The notes under the pieces were generated by a model. That model did no database searches. It was given only the letters and a program-made list of their open reading frames with translations, and was not told the DNA's origin. This document shows positions 18,880 to 30,110 of a stretch of DNA of 64,000 nucleotides, piece by piece; within the stretch, counting starts at the first letter, position 1; each line of letters begins with the position of its first letter. The stretch is from Nematopogon swammerdamellus (Eukaryota > Arthropoda > Insecta > Lepidoptera > Adelidae), in assembly GCA_946902875.1 (NCBI GenBank), contig OX336338.1:8113971-8177970 (forward strand). Reading direction: 5' to 3'. The position numbers and the translations under genes were made by a program.

Positions 18880-19057
18880 TTTTTTTATGTAATCCGGTAT
18901 GCGTGGCTGTGTCGGAGGGGCCAAAGGACATGCTCCGACCAGCCAATATCACCTCCAAGAAGGTAGGTGCCATACCGGAGACTTCCCTGGATTGCTGGCT
19001 ATACTGGACTAGAGGAGAACAGAACTGAGGCTGCTAATGCGGCCATCTTACATCAGT
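18880..19057 (-). repeat. SINE family B
   Basis: T-run, ATGTAATCCGGTATG, GTCGGAGGGGCC, CTCCGACCAGCCAATATCAC, then ATTGCTGGCTATACTGGACT. Headless: ends at GCGGCCATCTTACATCAG. Confidence 0.75.
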
Positions 19058-19261
19058 TTATTTTAGCCTCGAAGTGTTTGACGTAAATTTGAAATTAAAA
19101 ATATAAATATCACACCTTGTGGGTTTCAGCATATCTTTATGAACACCAGTGCTACGAGCCGTCTGAAAAAAGTTAATAGTAGATATATAGGGTGCCCTTT
19201 CATGAACTGCAAATATTTTGGGAGGGTTACATAACCACCATAATAGTATGCACGTTTAGCA

Positions 19262-19492
19262 AAAAATATCCTTCCTTACCTATAATAAAATCCAACGTCT
19301 GCTTTCTGTCTGAGTGTCTGTCTGTCCGCTTATAACTCGAGAACCACTGAACCAATTTTAATAAAACAAAATTCTACGGATAGCTTGATTCTTCCCATCA
19401 ACTATAGGCTACTTACTATCACGCTAAATAGCTTATGAGGTTAGCAGTGAAGTGAAATATGAGAGCGGGCGGAGCCGCGGGCACAGCTTGTA
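19262..19492 (+). repeat. DNA-element copy with GCCGCGGGC end
   Basis: Starts CTTCCTTACCTATAATAAAA and ends GGCGGAGCCGCGGGCACAGC, then TTG. Intact counterpart of the copy at 936-1156/2828-2843; it gives the empty-site sequence that proves the Penelope-like insertion. Non-coding. Confidence 0.75.
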
Positions 19493-20272
19493 TAATATAA
19501 TATGATTGTAGAATTCTTTTTCGAGAAATTTAACAAAACATGTTTGTGTTTTACATCAATCAAAACGTGCAACTAGGTATCTAAACAGCTGATTATTTGA
19601 GGTCATTGGCTCTTACTAGAGCGCGCGATCCGACGCGGCCGCGGCCCGTCCAGGAGAGTCAACGACCTCAAATCAGTTGCGCGGGCGTGGCTATTTGCAT
19701 TTAATTTGCAGCTAATTAAGAGGCACCTTAAATACCTAGTGCACAGCTCTAAAGTCCCTAAATCCTCTTGAACACTCTTAATTACTTGATCCACTGTATT
19801 AGTCTCCCTACAATGTGCTCGTTCGTTTGCCAGCTTGCATGTATGTCCGCATGTCTGTTTGCTCGTCTTGTGTGCCTGTTGCAGAACTCTGCTTGCTTGA
19901 AACACCATTTATTTAATCCAACCGTACCAACGTTTTGTATAACGTATTCCGAGTTCATATACATATGTTTGTTCTTTCGCCATAATTAACAGCGTAACGC
20001 TTTTAATCCCGAACCTAGACAAGACTCGTCAAGCTCTTTAAACATTAATTCTGGAAAGGTTTTTGTGAATAGCGAATATTATTACCATTTATAACGACTA
20101 AGGCTTTAACCTCGGCCTCGCGCGAGACACGAAAGTTTCGGTACGCCTTCAAAGTATGCTAATTTCAACTGAAGACGCGACGTCCATTTCCTAGGGCTCC
20201 GTAATTCACGACTGATTGCTCCCTTACTTGTACCTTGTCGCCTTAATTATTAATGGATTAACTTAACCCTTT
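19493..20272. other. no gene recognised
   Basis: Short GC-rich patch with a NotI-type GCGGCCGC at about 19636 and a GCTCGTTCGTTTGCC region. Frames of 60-101 codons here match nothing known to me. Confidence 0.4.
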
Positions 20273-20296
20273 GCCGGGTGCGTCTGTCGTAAATTG
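20273..20296 (+). mobile_element. lone piggyBac-type terminus
   Basis: TTAA followed by CCCTTTGCCGGGTGCG, the same class of terminus as at 3328-3350. I find no matching right end within a few kilobases, so it is probably a truncated element. Confidence 0.4.
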
Positions 20297-20410
20297 CGCG
20301 TCTAAAGAAGCGCCGGGTGTGAGAGATCCGGGGAGCAGGCGGCGGGGGGCCACTGTTTTTCAGAACACAAATTAACTGAGCTGTATTTTGAAATTTGTAT
20401 ATGATGATGG

Positions 20411-20826
20411 TTTTTAGGGTAACGTGCAAGCCTAAGCCGTTTGTCCGTCTCTCCTATTTTTGAAGGGCTATATATTTTCAACCGTATACATAGGTAGCCA
20501 GTTGAAATTTTTATATTTTCAAATTATGTAAGTATACCATTATGGGAGATATTCTAAAAAATAAAAATAAAAGAAATTAAGTAAAAAATTAAGGGGGACC
20601 CCATACAAGAAACGCGTTTTTTCCATTATTTTTTCTTATGTCGTAAAAAACGCTAATATCTCGTGCAAACTCTAAAGTAAAAAAACAAGATCTATTAAAA
20701 ACCGGGTCGGGCTGGGGGCGCTAAGAATCCCGAGCTGAAGGAAAGAAAACACTTTTTTTTAAATACACAGTCGTGTCGTGGTACGGAACCCTCGGTGCGC
20801 GAGTGCGACTTGCACTTGGCCGGTTA
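20411..20826 (-). repeat. dispersed repeat family E
   Basis: Minus-strand start GGCCAAGTGCAAGTCGCACT, then GAGGGTTCCGTACCACGAC. The other end carries a GTTTGTCCGTCTCTCC-type stretch and CCTAAAAA. Middle shares TAGGTAGCCAGTTGAAATTT and GGGGACCCCATACAAGAAAC with 56857-57224 and 22973-23213. A common lepidopteran repeat; TE class not settled. Confidence 0.65.
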
Positions 20827-21169
20827 TGTTTATTCAACAACTTTCAATTTTTGACTGAAATAAAGCTATGATTTGCAAAAAAAAGTCATTGGAGAGGCAA
20901 TTTTGCGTATAAACAGCCACTGTTGCTATTTTAAACTTGTCAATAATCATGAATGACCGATGAACTTTAACCTTGATGATGATGAACCTTATTCCTTGTC
21001 ATCCAACCTATCTACGCAGCACTTGCCGCAGAGAAACTGAGCACACTTTTGTTGTTGACATTGGGCTTTTGAGAACCCATCGGTTCTAATCGTTTCTTTG
21101 TTGCACCGTTTGGGTATGGAACTGTCTTTCGGCGAATGTAGTTCCCGAATCTTTTAATCTGTGTGTCTT

Positions 21170-21315
21170 CAAACGTCTATCAACGGGCTAGACAGCCTAG
21201 CAACAGTTTGCAAATCTGCTGGCATGGCCTTACTGAGCGTGGTTTGGCGAGGAGAGGTGTTTCTGTCGACTGTGCCATTGGTCCCACGACATGTTGGTGT
21301 ACATAAAAAAAAAAT
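21170..21315 (+). repeat. SINE-like repeat, family H, with A-tail
   Basis: GCAACAGTTTGCAAATCTGC, TGGCATGGCCTTACTGAGCG, GTCGACTGTGCCATTGGTCC, ending GGTGTACATAAAAAAAAA. Confidence 0.6.
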
Positions 21316-21576
21316 ATATATATCAAAGGTTTGGCGCATACGCCCTTCTATGTTTACTTCGTCGAATTATTTCTTTAGGTCCTGTGACCAAGTAATTAGA
21401 AATTTGATGAATTTCTCATCGTATGTAAGCTATCGTGTGGTGTATGCTCGTTTAGTTATTATAAAACAGTATATTTATTATTTTTCTCAGTTTACTTGTC
21501 AGTGTTCCATTGAGTATTTCAAATGTTCCAAGTTTATTTCCTGCACAGTTTTAATTACTAATGTAAAACAAGAAAT

Positions 21577-21966
21577 AATACAAATCGGTCAAGTGCGAGT
21601 TTTACTCGCAGCACGGAGGGTTCCGTAAATCCGCTATACCATACCTGTAAAAAAAACCCATAGACGTATCTCTATGAAAAAACCATATTCGTCTATATTT
21701 AGTATTTTTATAATGCAAAATATAAATACATGTGGAGCCATCTAATTATTCAGTAGCGTGAATATGTACTAATCGATTCTTAGCACGTTTATTGTAAGGT
21801 AACACGATTTTTTTTTACTTTTTGCTTTTCAGACAGACAGACAGACGAAGACGTGGGCTTAGTAATAGGTTTCAGTATGGATAGGGAACCCTAAAAAAAC
21901 GGCCAGTTACGTGGTGGTACGGTACCCTCGGTGCGCGAGTTCGACTCGCGCTTGGCCGGTTTTTTA
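21577..21966 (+). repeat. family E copy plus an inverted family E end
   Basis: Opens with CGGTCAAGTGCGAGTTTTAC, CGGAGGGTTCCGTAA; holds GACAGACAGACAGACG; reaches GGGAACCCTAAAAAAACGGCC at about 21887, then an inverse start (GGTGCGCGAGTTCGACTCGC, GCTTGGCCGGTTTTTT). The two outer ends are thus inverted repeats. Probably two copies back to back. Confidence 0.6.
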
Positions 21967-22267
21967 GAACGCACATTCAATTCGTGTGGTTGTAGGCGAT
22001 ACGCCATGTTTATGTTGAATATTTAATGAAACAATGATTGACAAGTTGTATATAAGGGGTACCGGCCGATGGGTTTTTCAAGATCGTTGTGCCTTTTTAT
22101 TATTATTCTGGCAAGCGTTTCACTCGGAAATGTTTTCACTCTTTGACTTAACTAACGTTTTCAGTGGCTCTGCTCGTGGCATTGTCGGATTGAAGGCTTA
22201 TGAACTACGCCTAGACGTTATAGATCTATACTACGTCGATTTGTCAGTTTGGGGAAAACGGTGGTTT

Positions 22268-22309
22268 TTTTTTTCGAGCGCGATTTCGACTCGCACTTGG
22301 CCGGTTTTT
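22268..22309 (-). repeat. family E start fragment
   Basis: CGCGATTTCGACTCGCACTT, then GGCCGGTTTTTT; a 40-bp relic. Confidence 0.5.
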
Positions 22310-22314
22310 TGTAT

Positions 22315-22972
22315 GCAGTTATATTTTTTCCGCTCCTCTAGGGGTTTCATCCACTGCTCAGGCTATAAGTAATTGTCGGAAGTATACACCTACCTACAAG
22401 ATTGCATCAGTATAAGATTTCAGATTCCATAGTAATTCGATTCGGTCGTTTTTCAGGCTTCTCGATATAGATAAACTGACAGACGTTTCATTTTATAATA
22501 TCTAGTAGTACCTATCTATTTCGTAGGTAATAAAATAATCATTCAGTAACGAAGCGAGCGAATTCAAGGAGGTACTTAAATATTTTGCCTCCTCCCGCTC
22601 CATACAAAGCAAGTTTCTGATAGGCGATAAGTTGCCGAAAGTTAGCACCTGCCAGATTAAGCGGCACTTCGCTCTTCGCTGTCACGCGCCCTGTCAATTG
22701 ACTGGCTGTCATCTGTCAAACGTGTCAACCGAGTTCGCAGAGACGAGGCGGAGTCACTGTGCTGGACGACGGTCAATAGTTCCTTGAGGAGTATGTGTGG
22801 AGTTACAGTTAAATTAGGTTGAGAAACAGTGTACTTAAGAGCGAGAGCATTGTGGTCGGAAAGAAGATGTGGGGCCGCTTTCAGAAAGAAGGCGCCTTAA
22901 AATGCGTCGCTTCGTCTATGCTTTGCGAAGATGCAATTAGTTAAGAAAAATCGGTCAAATGCAAAGTTGCAT
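22315..22972. other. no gene recognised
   Basis: Contains TGTCAATTGACTGGCTGTCA and CATCTGTCAAACGTGTCAAC near 22690-22730, text often seen near lepidopteran gene starts, but no exon follows. Confidence 0.3.
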
Positions 22973-23213
22973 TTTAGGTTTCCGTATCCCGTACGGAAGC
23001 CTATCACTAAGCCTGTCTGTCTGTCTGTCTTACCGTAATAGGTGGCCGGTTGAAATGTTCACAGAATATGTGTTATTATGGCGGATGTAACAGTAAATAA
23101 TAAAAAATAGAAAAAGTAAAAATTTAAGGGGGGTTCCCATCCAATTTTTTCAATGTTTTTTTTTGTGGTGCGGAAACTTCGGTGCGCGAGTCCGACTCGC
23201 AGGCCGTTTTTTA
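22973..23213 (-). repeat. family E copy
   Basis: CCGTATCCCGTACGGAAGCC, (CTGT)n, GGTGGCCGGTTGAAATGTTC, CAGAATATGTGTTATTATGG, ending GGTGCGCGAGTCCGACTCGC. Confidence 0.65.
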
Positions 23214-23271
23214 CTTTTTATAATACAAACGAACTTGTACACATACGTACCTACTACAGAAACATCACCCC

Positions 23272-23470
23272 GCGGATTGTGGCCGAGTGGTCTGGGCGTG
23301 GGTTTCTCGTGCGAGGTTCGAATCCGGTCGGCGTGTACCAATTGAGTTTTTTTCTGACGAAAAAAATTACATACATCTGGGCTCCGAGCCTGTAGCACAG
23401 ACGAGACCTGTGGTCTCTAGCATGAGATAAACCGAGGACGTCCAGGCTATAGGTAGGTGGGTACCTTACT
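23272..23470 (+). repeat. tRNA-like SINE head with pol III A and B boxes
   Basis: TGTGGCCGAGTGGTCTGGGC fits a Ser/Leu tRNA A-box and GAGGTTCGAATCC fits a B-box. They are only about 30 bp apart, the T-stem pairs poorly, and no acceptor stem closes, so this is not a working tRNA. Sequence downstream to about 23470 is the likely SINE body. No A-tail seen. Confidence 0.5.
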
Positions 23471-23891
23471 TAGCAGATTAATATTCTCACCGAGGTCATC
23501 AACCCGCGCGCTACGATTAAACTCGCCTGTCTTGTTTCATGTTACCACCTCGCTATTGCAGATTCAGTTATATATATTTACTTTTACTCTCTCATCTACC
23601 TACATAATATGTTTGTAACTGCGCAACCCTGCAAGTTTATTTAATTTTATGAAGCAATGTTTCTGCCTTTCCATAAGTGCGTGCGTACGTGTTGTAGGAT
23701 GTAGTTTCGAAACTCCCCTCAATTCAGCTGGGGAGGTACTGCAGCTAACATTACAAACATATTTCCCAATTGTGTCTGCTCGATATGAAACGGCGCTGTT
23801 CCCACACGTAGAAAGTACAAAGCATTAGATGCTTTATTAGCGATATCTGAAGTAGCATTTTCGCTTGTAACGCTAGAATGCAAAGCGGATG

Positions 23892-23918
23892 CCCCCCCCC
23901 CCCCCCCCCCCCCCCCCC
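23892..23918. repeat. poly(C) tract of 27
   Basis: 27 consecutive C on the plus strand. This creates Gly-rich spurious frames on the minus strand. Confidence 0.95.
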
Positions 23919-23974
23919 ACGCACACACTTTGACCCACGTATGTACAACTTGAGACTCCCCCAGGCAGTACATG

Positions 23975-25354
23975 TCCCGCGAGACTTAAGTTAATCTTAA
24001 GTTTTCAAATGTCTCCTGCAGCCAGGTTCTGGCTGAGCGCGGGTCCGAGGTGAGAGCAGCTTTAGTTATTAAAACCCCTCGAGTAATGGAGTATGGTTAC
24101 GAGTTTAGTGGTAAAAGTGATTACAACTACGCTCGCTAACTTCGCAGGCTCATTCCGGGCCAGTAATGGTGTGGCGGTTATGCTCACGTGATTTCGCGAT
24201 GTTGATGAATAAGCAAATATAGAAAGTTGTAGAGTGACGAATGTCTATCAAGGAGGAGTTTCATTAAAATCATCCAAATAGACGTGACCTGTTTTTTTAA
24301 TGAATAAACATGGTAATACATTTATATCAGTGGTGCCCAATCTTTTTTCTATGAAGATAAAAATTTAAGGTAAAAAATTAAGGTTGTGAGATCAACACTT
24401 AAATCAAAAGTTTTCGTTGTTCAATAATGTATAGTAATTTTTGTTAGGCTAATTATATTTTGTTTTTTTACGGTAAATAAACGGTGCGTACACATATGTA
24501 TTGTTTCTAAATTACAATTTTTTTTTTTTATAACATATGTCAATGCATTCTCCAATAAGTTCGCATTCTGCCTGCCTCGCAGATGAACTTAATAATGCAC
24601 ATTCATTGACTTATTAGTCGGTACATTCAGTACATTCAACAGTCAGTCAGAATAAAATCTTATAGGCTCTCATAATAGGCGGATTAGACTTCCGTAACAT
24701 TGGTTATGAGACTGCGCAGGCACTACGATGTGTTAGCGCGGCTGGCACCAACCTTGGCTGACATGCAGGTGGTTTCGACCAAATATGAAATAAATAAAAA
24801 CAATTAAATGTTTAAGTAATTAATTATCACTGCACTATGCATCGACACCTCTTTATAATCGATAATAATAATCGATATCCATTTACGATGAACAAGCGTA
24901 ATATCATAATATATTACGACTCAGAGCAATAGCAATTCCGCTGCATATAATATACAGTTTGGGAACACGCGGCACGTGAGCCGCGGATGGAAGAAGCTGC
25001 ATCAAACATATCTACGAGTACCCCTATATCCTTTGAAAATCACGTATTGCTTTTCATCATGTGGAAAGGAGTAAATATCTCAAATATCCCCATAAGTAAT
25101 ATAGCATCCGAACCCCCGGTCCCTCGCCTTTACGATCCGCGCTCAGGTTTATTGGCATATTTATGAAGAATATCATTTTTATGGACATGCAGATAGGGGT
25201 CGAAATCTGTATGCAACTCGATCGTTGCGATAGGGTAGCGGGATGTCAATTCCTTCCTCAATGTCTCTGCGTATGCATATACGAGTTTACCATCAGTGAC
25301 TTCTTTTTTTGTTTCAAACTAATACATATTTTGGATAAAAATGCTGTGGATCTT
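23975..25354. other. no gene recognised
   Basis: AT-rich sequence. Near 24857-24880 two ATCGAT motifs are arranged as an inverted pair. No repeat match within the window. Confidence 0.4.
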
Positions 25355-25548
25355 TATTGATATACAAAGTGGAAGTTCTGCCATTTATGAATTAAAAATA
25401 ATATCCTTCAAATGTTCACCACGATCACGCCTTAATACTTAGATTCTTTTGTAAAAAAAATTCAATCACATTTTGGGATTACTGATGCTCTGCCTCACGA
25501 ATGACACGTTCAATGTTGTCTTTCAAGGCCTCAATGGTTTGGGGATTT
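25355..25548 (-). pseudogene. mariner-type transposase C-terminal remnant
   Basis: Minus-strand reading NPQTIEALKDNIERVIREAE, then a stop, then NVIEFF and, further on, HLKDIIFNS before a stop. This follows the C-terminal pattern of insect IS630/Tc1/mariner transposases (.TL.ALKANI.RVI.EI....V.EN......GGHL.DIIF..). The catalytic D,D,D/E part is absent; the frame has stops. Upstream the fragment is cut by a family B SINE at 25552. Confidence 0.6.
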
Positions 25549-25551
25549 CGG

Positions 25552-25646
25552 AATGGCACCTACCTTCTCGCAGGTGATATTGGCTGGTCGGAGCATGTGC
25601 TTTGGCCCCTCCGACTCAGCCATCCATACCGGATTACATAAAAAAG
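25552..25646 (+). repeat. SINE family B, 3' part
   Basis: AATGGCACCTACCTTCTCGC, AGGTGATATTGGCTGGTCGG, CCATACCGGATTACATAAAA. 5'-truncated; inserted beside or into the mariner remnant. Confidence 0.75.
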
Positions 25647-26830
25647 GGGATTATTCGCATAGGCTTGATCTTGCACATAACCCTACGAGAAATAGTCCCA
25701 CGGTGTTCAATAAAATAATATAATTATGATAATGGCGTAAGTACCAATTAAGTCCTCCTTATGTTAATCTGTTTATGTATTATGTTAATTATTATAAACA
25801 ACTTATGTTGTGACCTGAAGATACAAACAAAATATGTTTAGTTTAAGAGACAACAGCCTGTACTGTAATATATAAAATGTAAAGTTTATCAAAATATAAA
25901 ATATATACCTATCGTACAGTAAAATAATGAACCAGAAAATATTTTATTCATCTATCTTTCCGTTCAACTGCTTGGTAACTTCTACTGACCCGCCATTTGT
26001 TGCCTTAAAGTACGGCAAACTATCGATTGAAACTAGAAAAATTGCCGACTTGTAATTTTGAGATGCCTAAACACTTTAATCTTTTATTTATTTCTACCAT
26101 GTAGGTCTTTCGCTACAAATTGCAACTACATTGTGCGAAAAGCTTCATACTGGGCAACATATAGGTAACCAGTAAGGATAATTTTATTGGAGAAATATTG
26201 TAGAGTTACTACTCCAACAGAGGACGTATAGTAACGCTGACTGTGTCCTAAGTGAGTCTACAAAATATGACATGCAGGGTTAAATACAAGGCTGAAGGAA
26301 GAGATAATACTTGCTCTTAATATTATGAAATAGACTGGTCACTGGACTAAATTCTTTTAAAAGTAAATTAAAAAAAACAGTGATATCCAGAAATAAATTG
26401 TTGTTATAACCCAAATGCCAAAATGTTGAACACTAGTTTGAATAAGAAAGAAAGAAATTAATGATTCATTCGTCAGAAAAAATTAACAAAAACAATTTAA
26501 CATATAAATAAACATATGCATGTAACGAAAAGGGAGCCCACTGGGCTTTCGTACACATCAACTCGATATCGTACAAGTCGACATCAACTGGTGGTAAATT
26601 GATTAAAATTTAATGTTTGCGACAAAGGTATATTTGAAGGTTTGAAATTTGAATAAACAAACGAAGGTATCTTTGATTGATATTCTGAATTAAAATGTTC
26701 ATAGCAAGTACTTACTACCTAAATTTACCAATGCTTAATGAATATTGCTTCAGATCGCACTACACGTTTTGAATGCCGAATATCAAGATTATAATAGACT
26801 GATTCAACCACAATGGACGCGTCTCATAAC
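25647..26830. other. no gene recognised
   Basis: AT-rich, no ORF of note, no recurring repeat seen. Confidence 0.4.
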
Positions 26831-26832
26831 CT

Positions 26833-26910
26833 GGAGGCGGAGGGGGCGCGGGGGAGGGAAAGTGGGGGCAGGGGCAGGGGAGGGAGAGTGTAGGGTGGGG
26901 GGCGGGGGGT
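26833..26910 (+). other. G-rich stretch, G-quadruplex-prone
   Basis: Eight or more runs of three to six G within 80 bp (GGAGGGGGCGCGGGGGAGGG, GTGGGGGCAGGGGCAGGGGA). Confidence 0.7.
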
Positions 26911-27369
26911 TCACACAATGAAGCTCGCTCAAACGCCATACATGATTACGTGAATATTTAAACTCTAGTTAGGCTCAGCGCCGACTCGGTAACTGCACGT
27001 GCTTAGTGTTTATTAAGTGAGTAATAACAGCGTTACGGAGGTGTTGTGCTGAATTAGGGTTCGCTAACACGCGTTGTCGGCGGTGGCGCGGCGGATGCTC
27101 TACGCTGCCGTGCGTGCCTCAACTTTTTAGTTTTTTTTTCTTATTTTTTTGCGAAAAAGTTACCAAAATCAAACACTCTTCACCTATAGGTATACGTAGA
27201 TATGAGTTCTTTATATAGCGTAGGTGAGCGTTTATATAGAAGGTTAAATAGGGAATTGTATTGAAGTTCATCATTTTTGAAGTTAGAAATATGGGAATTG
27301 GTGTTTAGGCTTCTGTTTATAAATAAAAGGCAGTTGTATCAGCTTTTTTGAAAATTAATCGCTTATATA

Positions 27370-27402
27370 GGGAAGGAGGGAAGGAGGAAGGGAGAGAGAG
27401 AT

Positions 27403-27437
<35 letters not shown>
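27370..27437. repeat. (GA)n microsatellite
   Basis: GGGAAGGAGGAAGGGAG leading into a long GA run that ends at about 27437. Confidence 0.85.
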
Positions 27438-27438
<1 letters not shown>

Positions 27439-28099
27439 CGTGGGCAAAACGATAGTTTTACAATAACCTACCATCAGCTCGTGTTAAAGTTTGTCTATTT
27501 AACAGCCAATATCACCGCTCCTCACGAAACCACGCTCAGAGAGGCATCCTGAAGCACTGAAGTCGCAGCGTGACCGCATTGTTAAAATCGGATTACGGGT
27601 TCTGGAGTTCATTGTGAACCGACTGTCTTCTCTACCTGGTATAGGTACAACGTCTGTCGTGTGCCTTTCTGTATGTATATTGTTACATAGTAATATCTTC
27701 TATCGTTAAGGTCTGTAGATATACTCTTTGGAATAGCTTACCTTGGAGGATGTCGACCATTTCCATAGACAAAAATGCTTTTGTCGAAGTCCATAATATG
27801 TGCGGCGGCGTCGCCGTCGTGTCGTGATGAAACGTTAGTTTGCTGTATGGTCGACATGAAGCACAATGGGGCTTCTAGTGCGACTTGTGTCTTAATTTTT
27901 TAGGACTTCCGGTAAATAACCTTTCGTATATAATATAACAAAGAATTCACATTACGTCGATTTTGTAACGGTACTGCGACTGTATGACCAGAGCGAGAAA
28001 AAAACTATTTATTTCTTTTGAATGCTTCAATGAATGATAGGCACACTTTCGTCGGTTTGTGTTCGCCTTCAAATACCCAATGCATAGACTGTTGTTCAC
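27438..28099. other. no gene recognised
   Basis: 27517-27590 holds ACGAAACCACGCTCAGAGAG, a family H trace on the minus strand. 27800-27830 has GCGGCGGCGTCGCCGTCG, GC-rich. Confidence 0.4.
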
Positions 28100-28545
28100 A
28101 GCTACATATCTACGGCTCATCTCGCAAAAAACGCTTAAAATAGCTGTTTTCAGGGGGCTTAAAAAGGGCACTTTTAAACATATTTGTAAATATATATTTA
28201 AAATTTTTATATTTTTATATTGTAGATTGACTCAATATCTGCGCATGTTTTTTTTTAAATTTTTTGAAAAAAACGAAAAATTTGGGAGTTATGATTTTTT
28301 TCCGTTACGCGAGTTAAGAGTTGTTTTTATTTTTGCAGTGTGAGGAGTTAAAATGATTTTCGTGTATGCATATACTTGAAAATTAAGAATTTTAATTTTT
28401 CAAATTGATAATTTTTTTTTATTTTTGACAATTTTTGTAAATTTTTCAAAATTAACATATTTCTTATATTTGAATACGTCCTAAAAGTTATTTTCATTGT
28501 ACCCGAAGGTCATGTAATGCGTGAGATCTGTGAATTTTTTTTATG
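28100..28545 (+). repeat. dispersed repeat, inverted partner of 4815-5290
   Basis: AAAAAGGGCACTTTTAAACA, TTTGGGAGTTATGATTTTTT, TATATTTGAATACGTCCTAA, TGTACCCGAAGGTCATGTAA. The 94-codon frame within is spurious. Confidence 0.65.
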
Positions 28546-28654
28546 GAATACAATGTTGAAAGGCATTTGTTCGACGATGGATAATTTTATATGATTTTTT
28601 ACTAAGCTAATTTCAACTTGATACCTCTACGCGGGTAGAGTCATGAAAAAAAGG

Positions 28655-28752
28655 GTGGTGACAGACGGACGGACGGACAACAAAGTGATCCTACAAGGGT
28701 TTAGTTTTTTCCTTTACAGACACGGAACCATAAAAATTGCAATTGGCCGCTT
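28655..28752 (+). repeat. family E-type 3' end
   Basis: GGTGGTGACAGACGGACGGA, AGTGATCCTACAAGGGTTTA, CACGGAACCATAAAAA. Probably the end of the element that begins near 28100. Confidence 0.5.
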
Positions 28753-28759
28753 TTTTCAG

Positions 28760-30105
28760 TATAGAAACCACGAAATTCGAATATTGCAGGCCTAGGTCAT
28801 TGTACTCGCATGCAGTTGTACATAAGCACCTACCTCACTTCACGCGCAGTAAATTGGAATTAGTAGGGACGGAACTGTAAAATTAAATGTTTTCGAAGTC
28901 GGAGAAAAATCTAAGTCAGATTTATGGTTAACGCGAGCGGCACAGCGGGAGCATTTAAACAATGCATGTATTTATTTATTAAATTATCATTAGTAAAGAC
29001 ACCAACAGTCCAACAGGTTTCACAAAATCCCTGCAAATAAATTCAGTTATTTTCTATTGTGAACCCTGATACAGGTGAACACAACAAGCACCATGTAGGT
29101 ACATAATTATCTATTTTTACAGAACTAATCTCAATAGAATAACAAATAAAAAAAATTGCATAATAATAAAATGTGAATAAAAAAAAACACATTAAACAAA
29201 GCCGTAAACCAATGCCAATAGATAAATTTAACAATTACTTATTAATTTTAAACTAAGCACTGAAACTTTGCAAAAGAAGTAAAACCGTTATGAAAAGATA
29301 ATTGGAATAATTATTTTTAGGCTAAGTGCCTAAAAATCCTAGAACGTTACAATATCTCATCTACTATAAATTACACAATATTTTCTTAATTAGTCTTGTC
29401 ATTTATACTTTTAATTAACAGCAATTACTCATCCATTGCTCATGCTGCACAAACAGATGCGCCCCAAAACTGTCCTTGAAATCACAAATGCATTCGACCG
29501 CGACGAAACCCTAAAGGGATAAAAAGAGCCGGTAGTTCCATAATAGGCGGTAATGATAACAAACTCGTGTGGAGTGCGGTTAGGGTCCCCGCACACTCGC
29601 ACGCGATTTCATTAATTTTTCGACATTTACGGCAAGTGGACAATCAATAGCCGACACACTGCGCGCGCAGACACGCCAAACCTTTGGGTGAACTTTTAAT
29701 TTAATACCAGGAAAAAATTGTTGTTGGGGAAACGTTTTATTTTTTATTTTCATTTAGTTTTTAATGAACGTAAGTAAGTTGAATGTTATTTACCTATATT
29801 AACCATTTTATATATAGTATAGGTACTTATTTAACACCCCCTATTTTGAAAAAGATTTTTATAACAAATTCGATGATAAACATCTTCATATGATTGAAGA
29901 AGTTTTAACTTTGTAAACTATGTTTAAGTACAAACAATTATCTAATTGCTTGTTTATTTTTACGAATCTTAACCTTTCACCTGAACACCTATGAAATATT
30001 AAATTGAAAATCGCTTATAAATATATATATATTTTTTTAATTTAAATAAAATACTATTTTGGTGTTTCGATAAATACATATAATGTGTGATTTTTTAGAG
30101 GCATA
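28760..30105. other. no gene recognised
   Basis: AT-rich. 29450-29700 is less AT-rich (GTGCGGTTAGGGTCCCCGCA, CACACTGCGCGCGCAGACAC) and could be conserved non-coding DNA, but nothing in it is diagnostic. Confidence 0.35.
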
Positions 30106-30110
30106 GAACT

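Noticed and set aside
23272..23340. Functional tRNA-Ser or tRNA-Leu gene
   Set aside because: Box spacing too short, T-stem weak, no acceptor stem pairing.
23719..23973. Gly-rich minus-strand frames
   Set aside because: Produced by the poly(C) tract.
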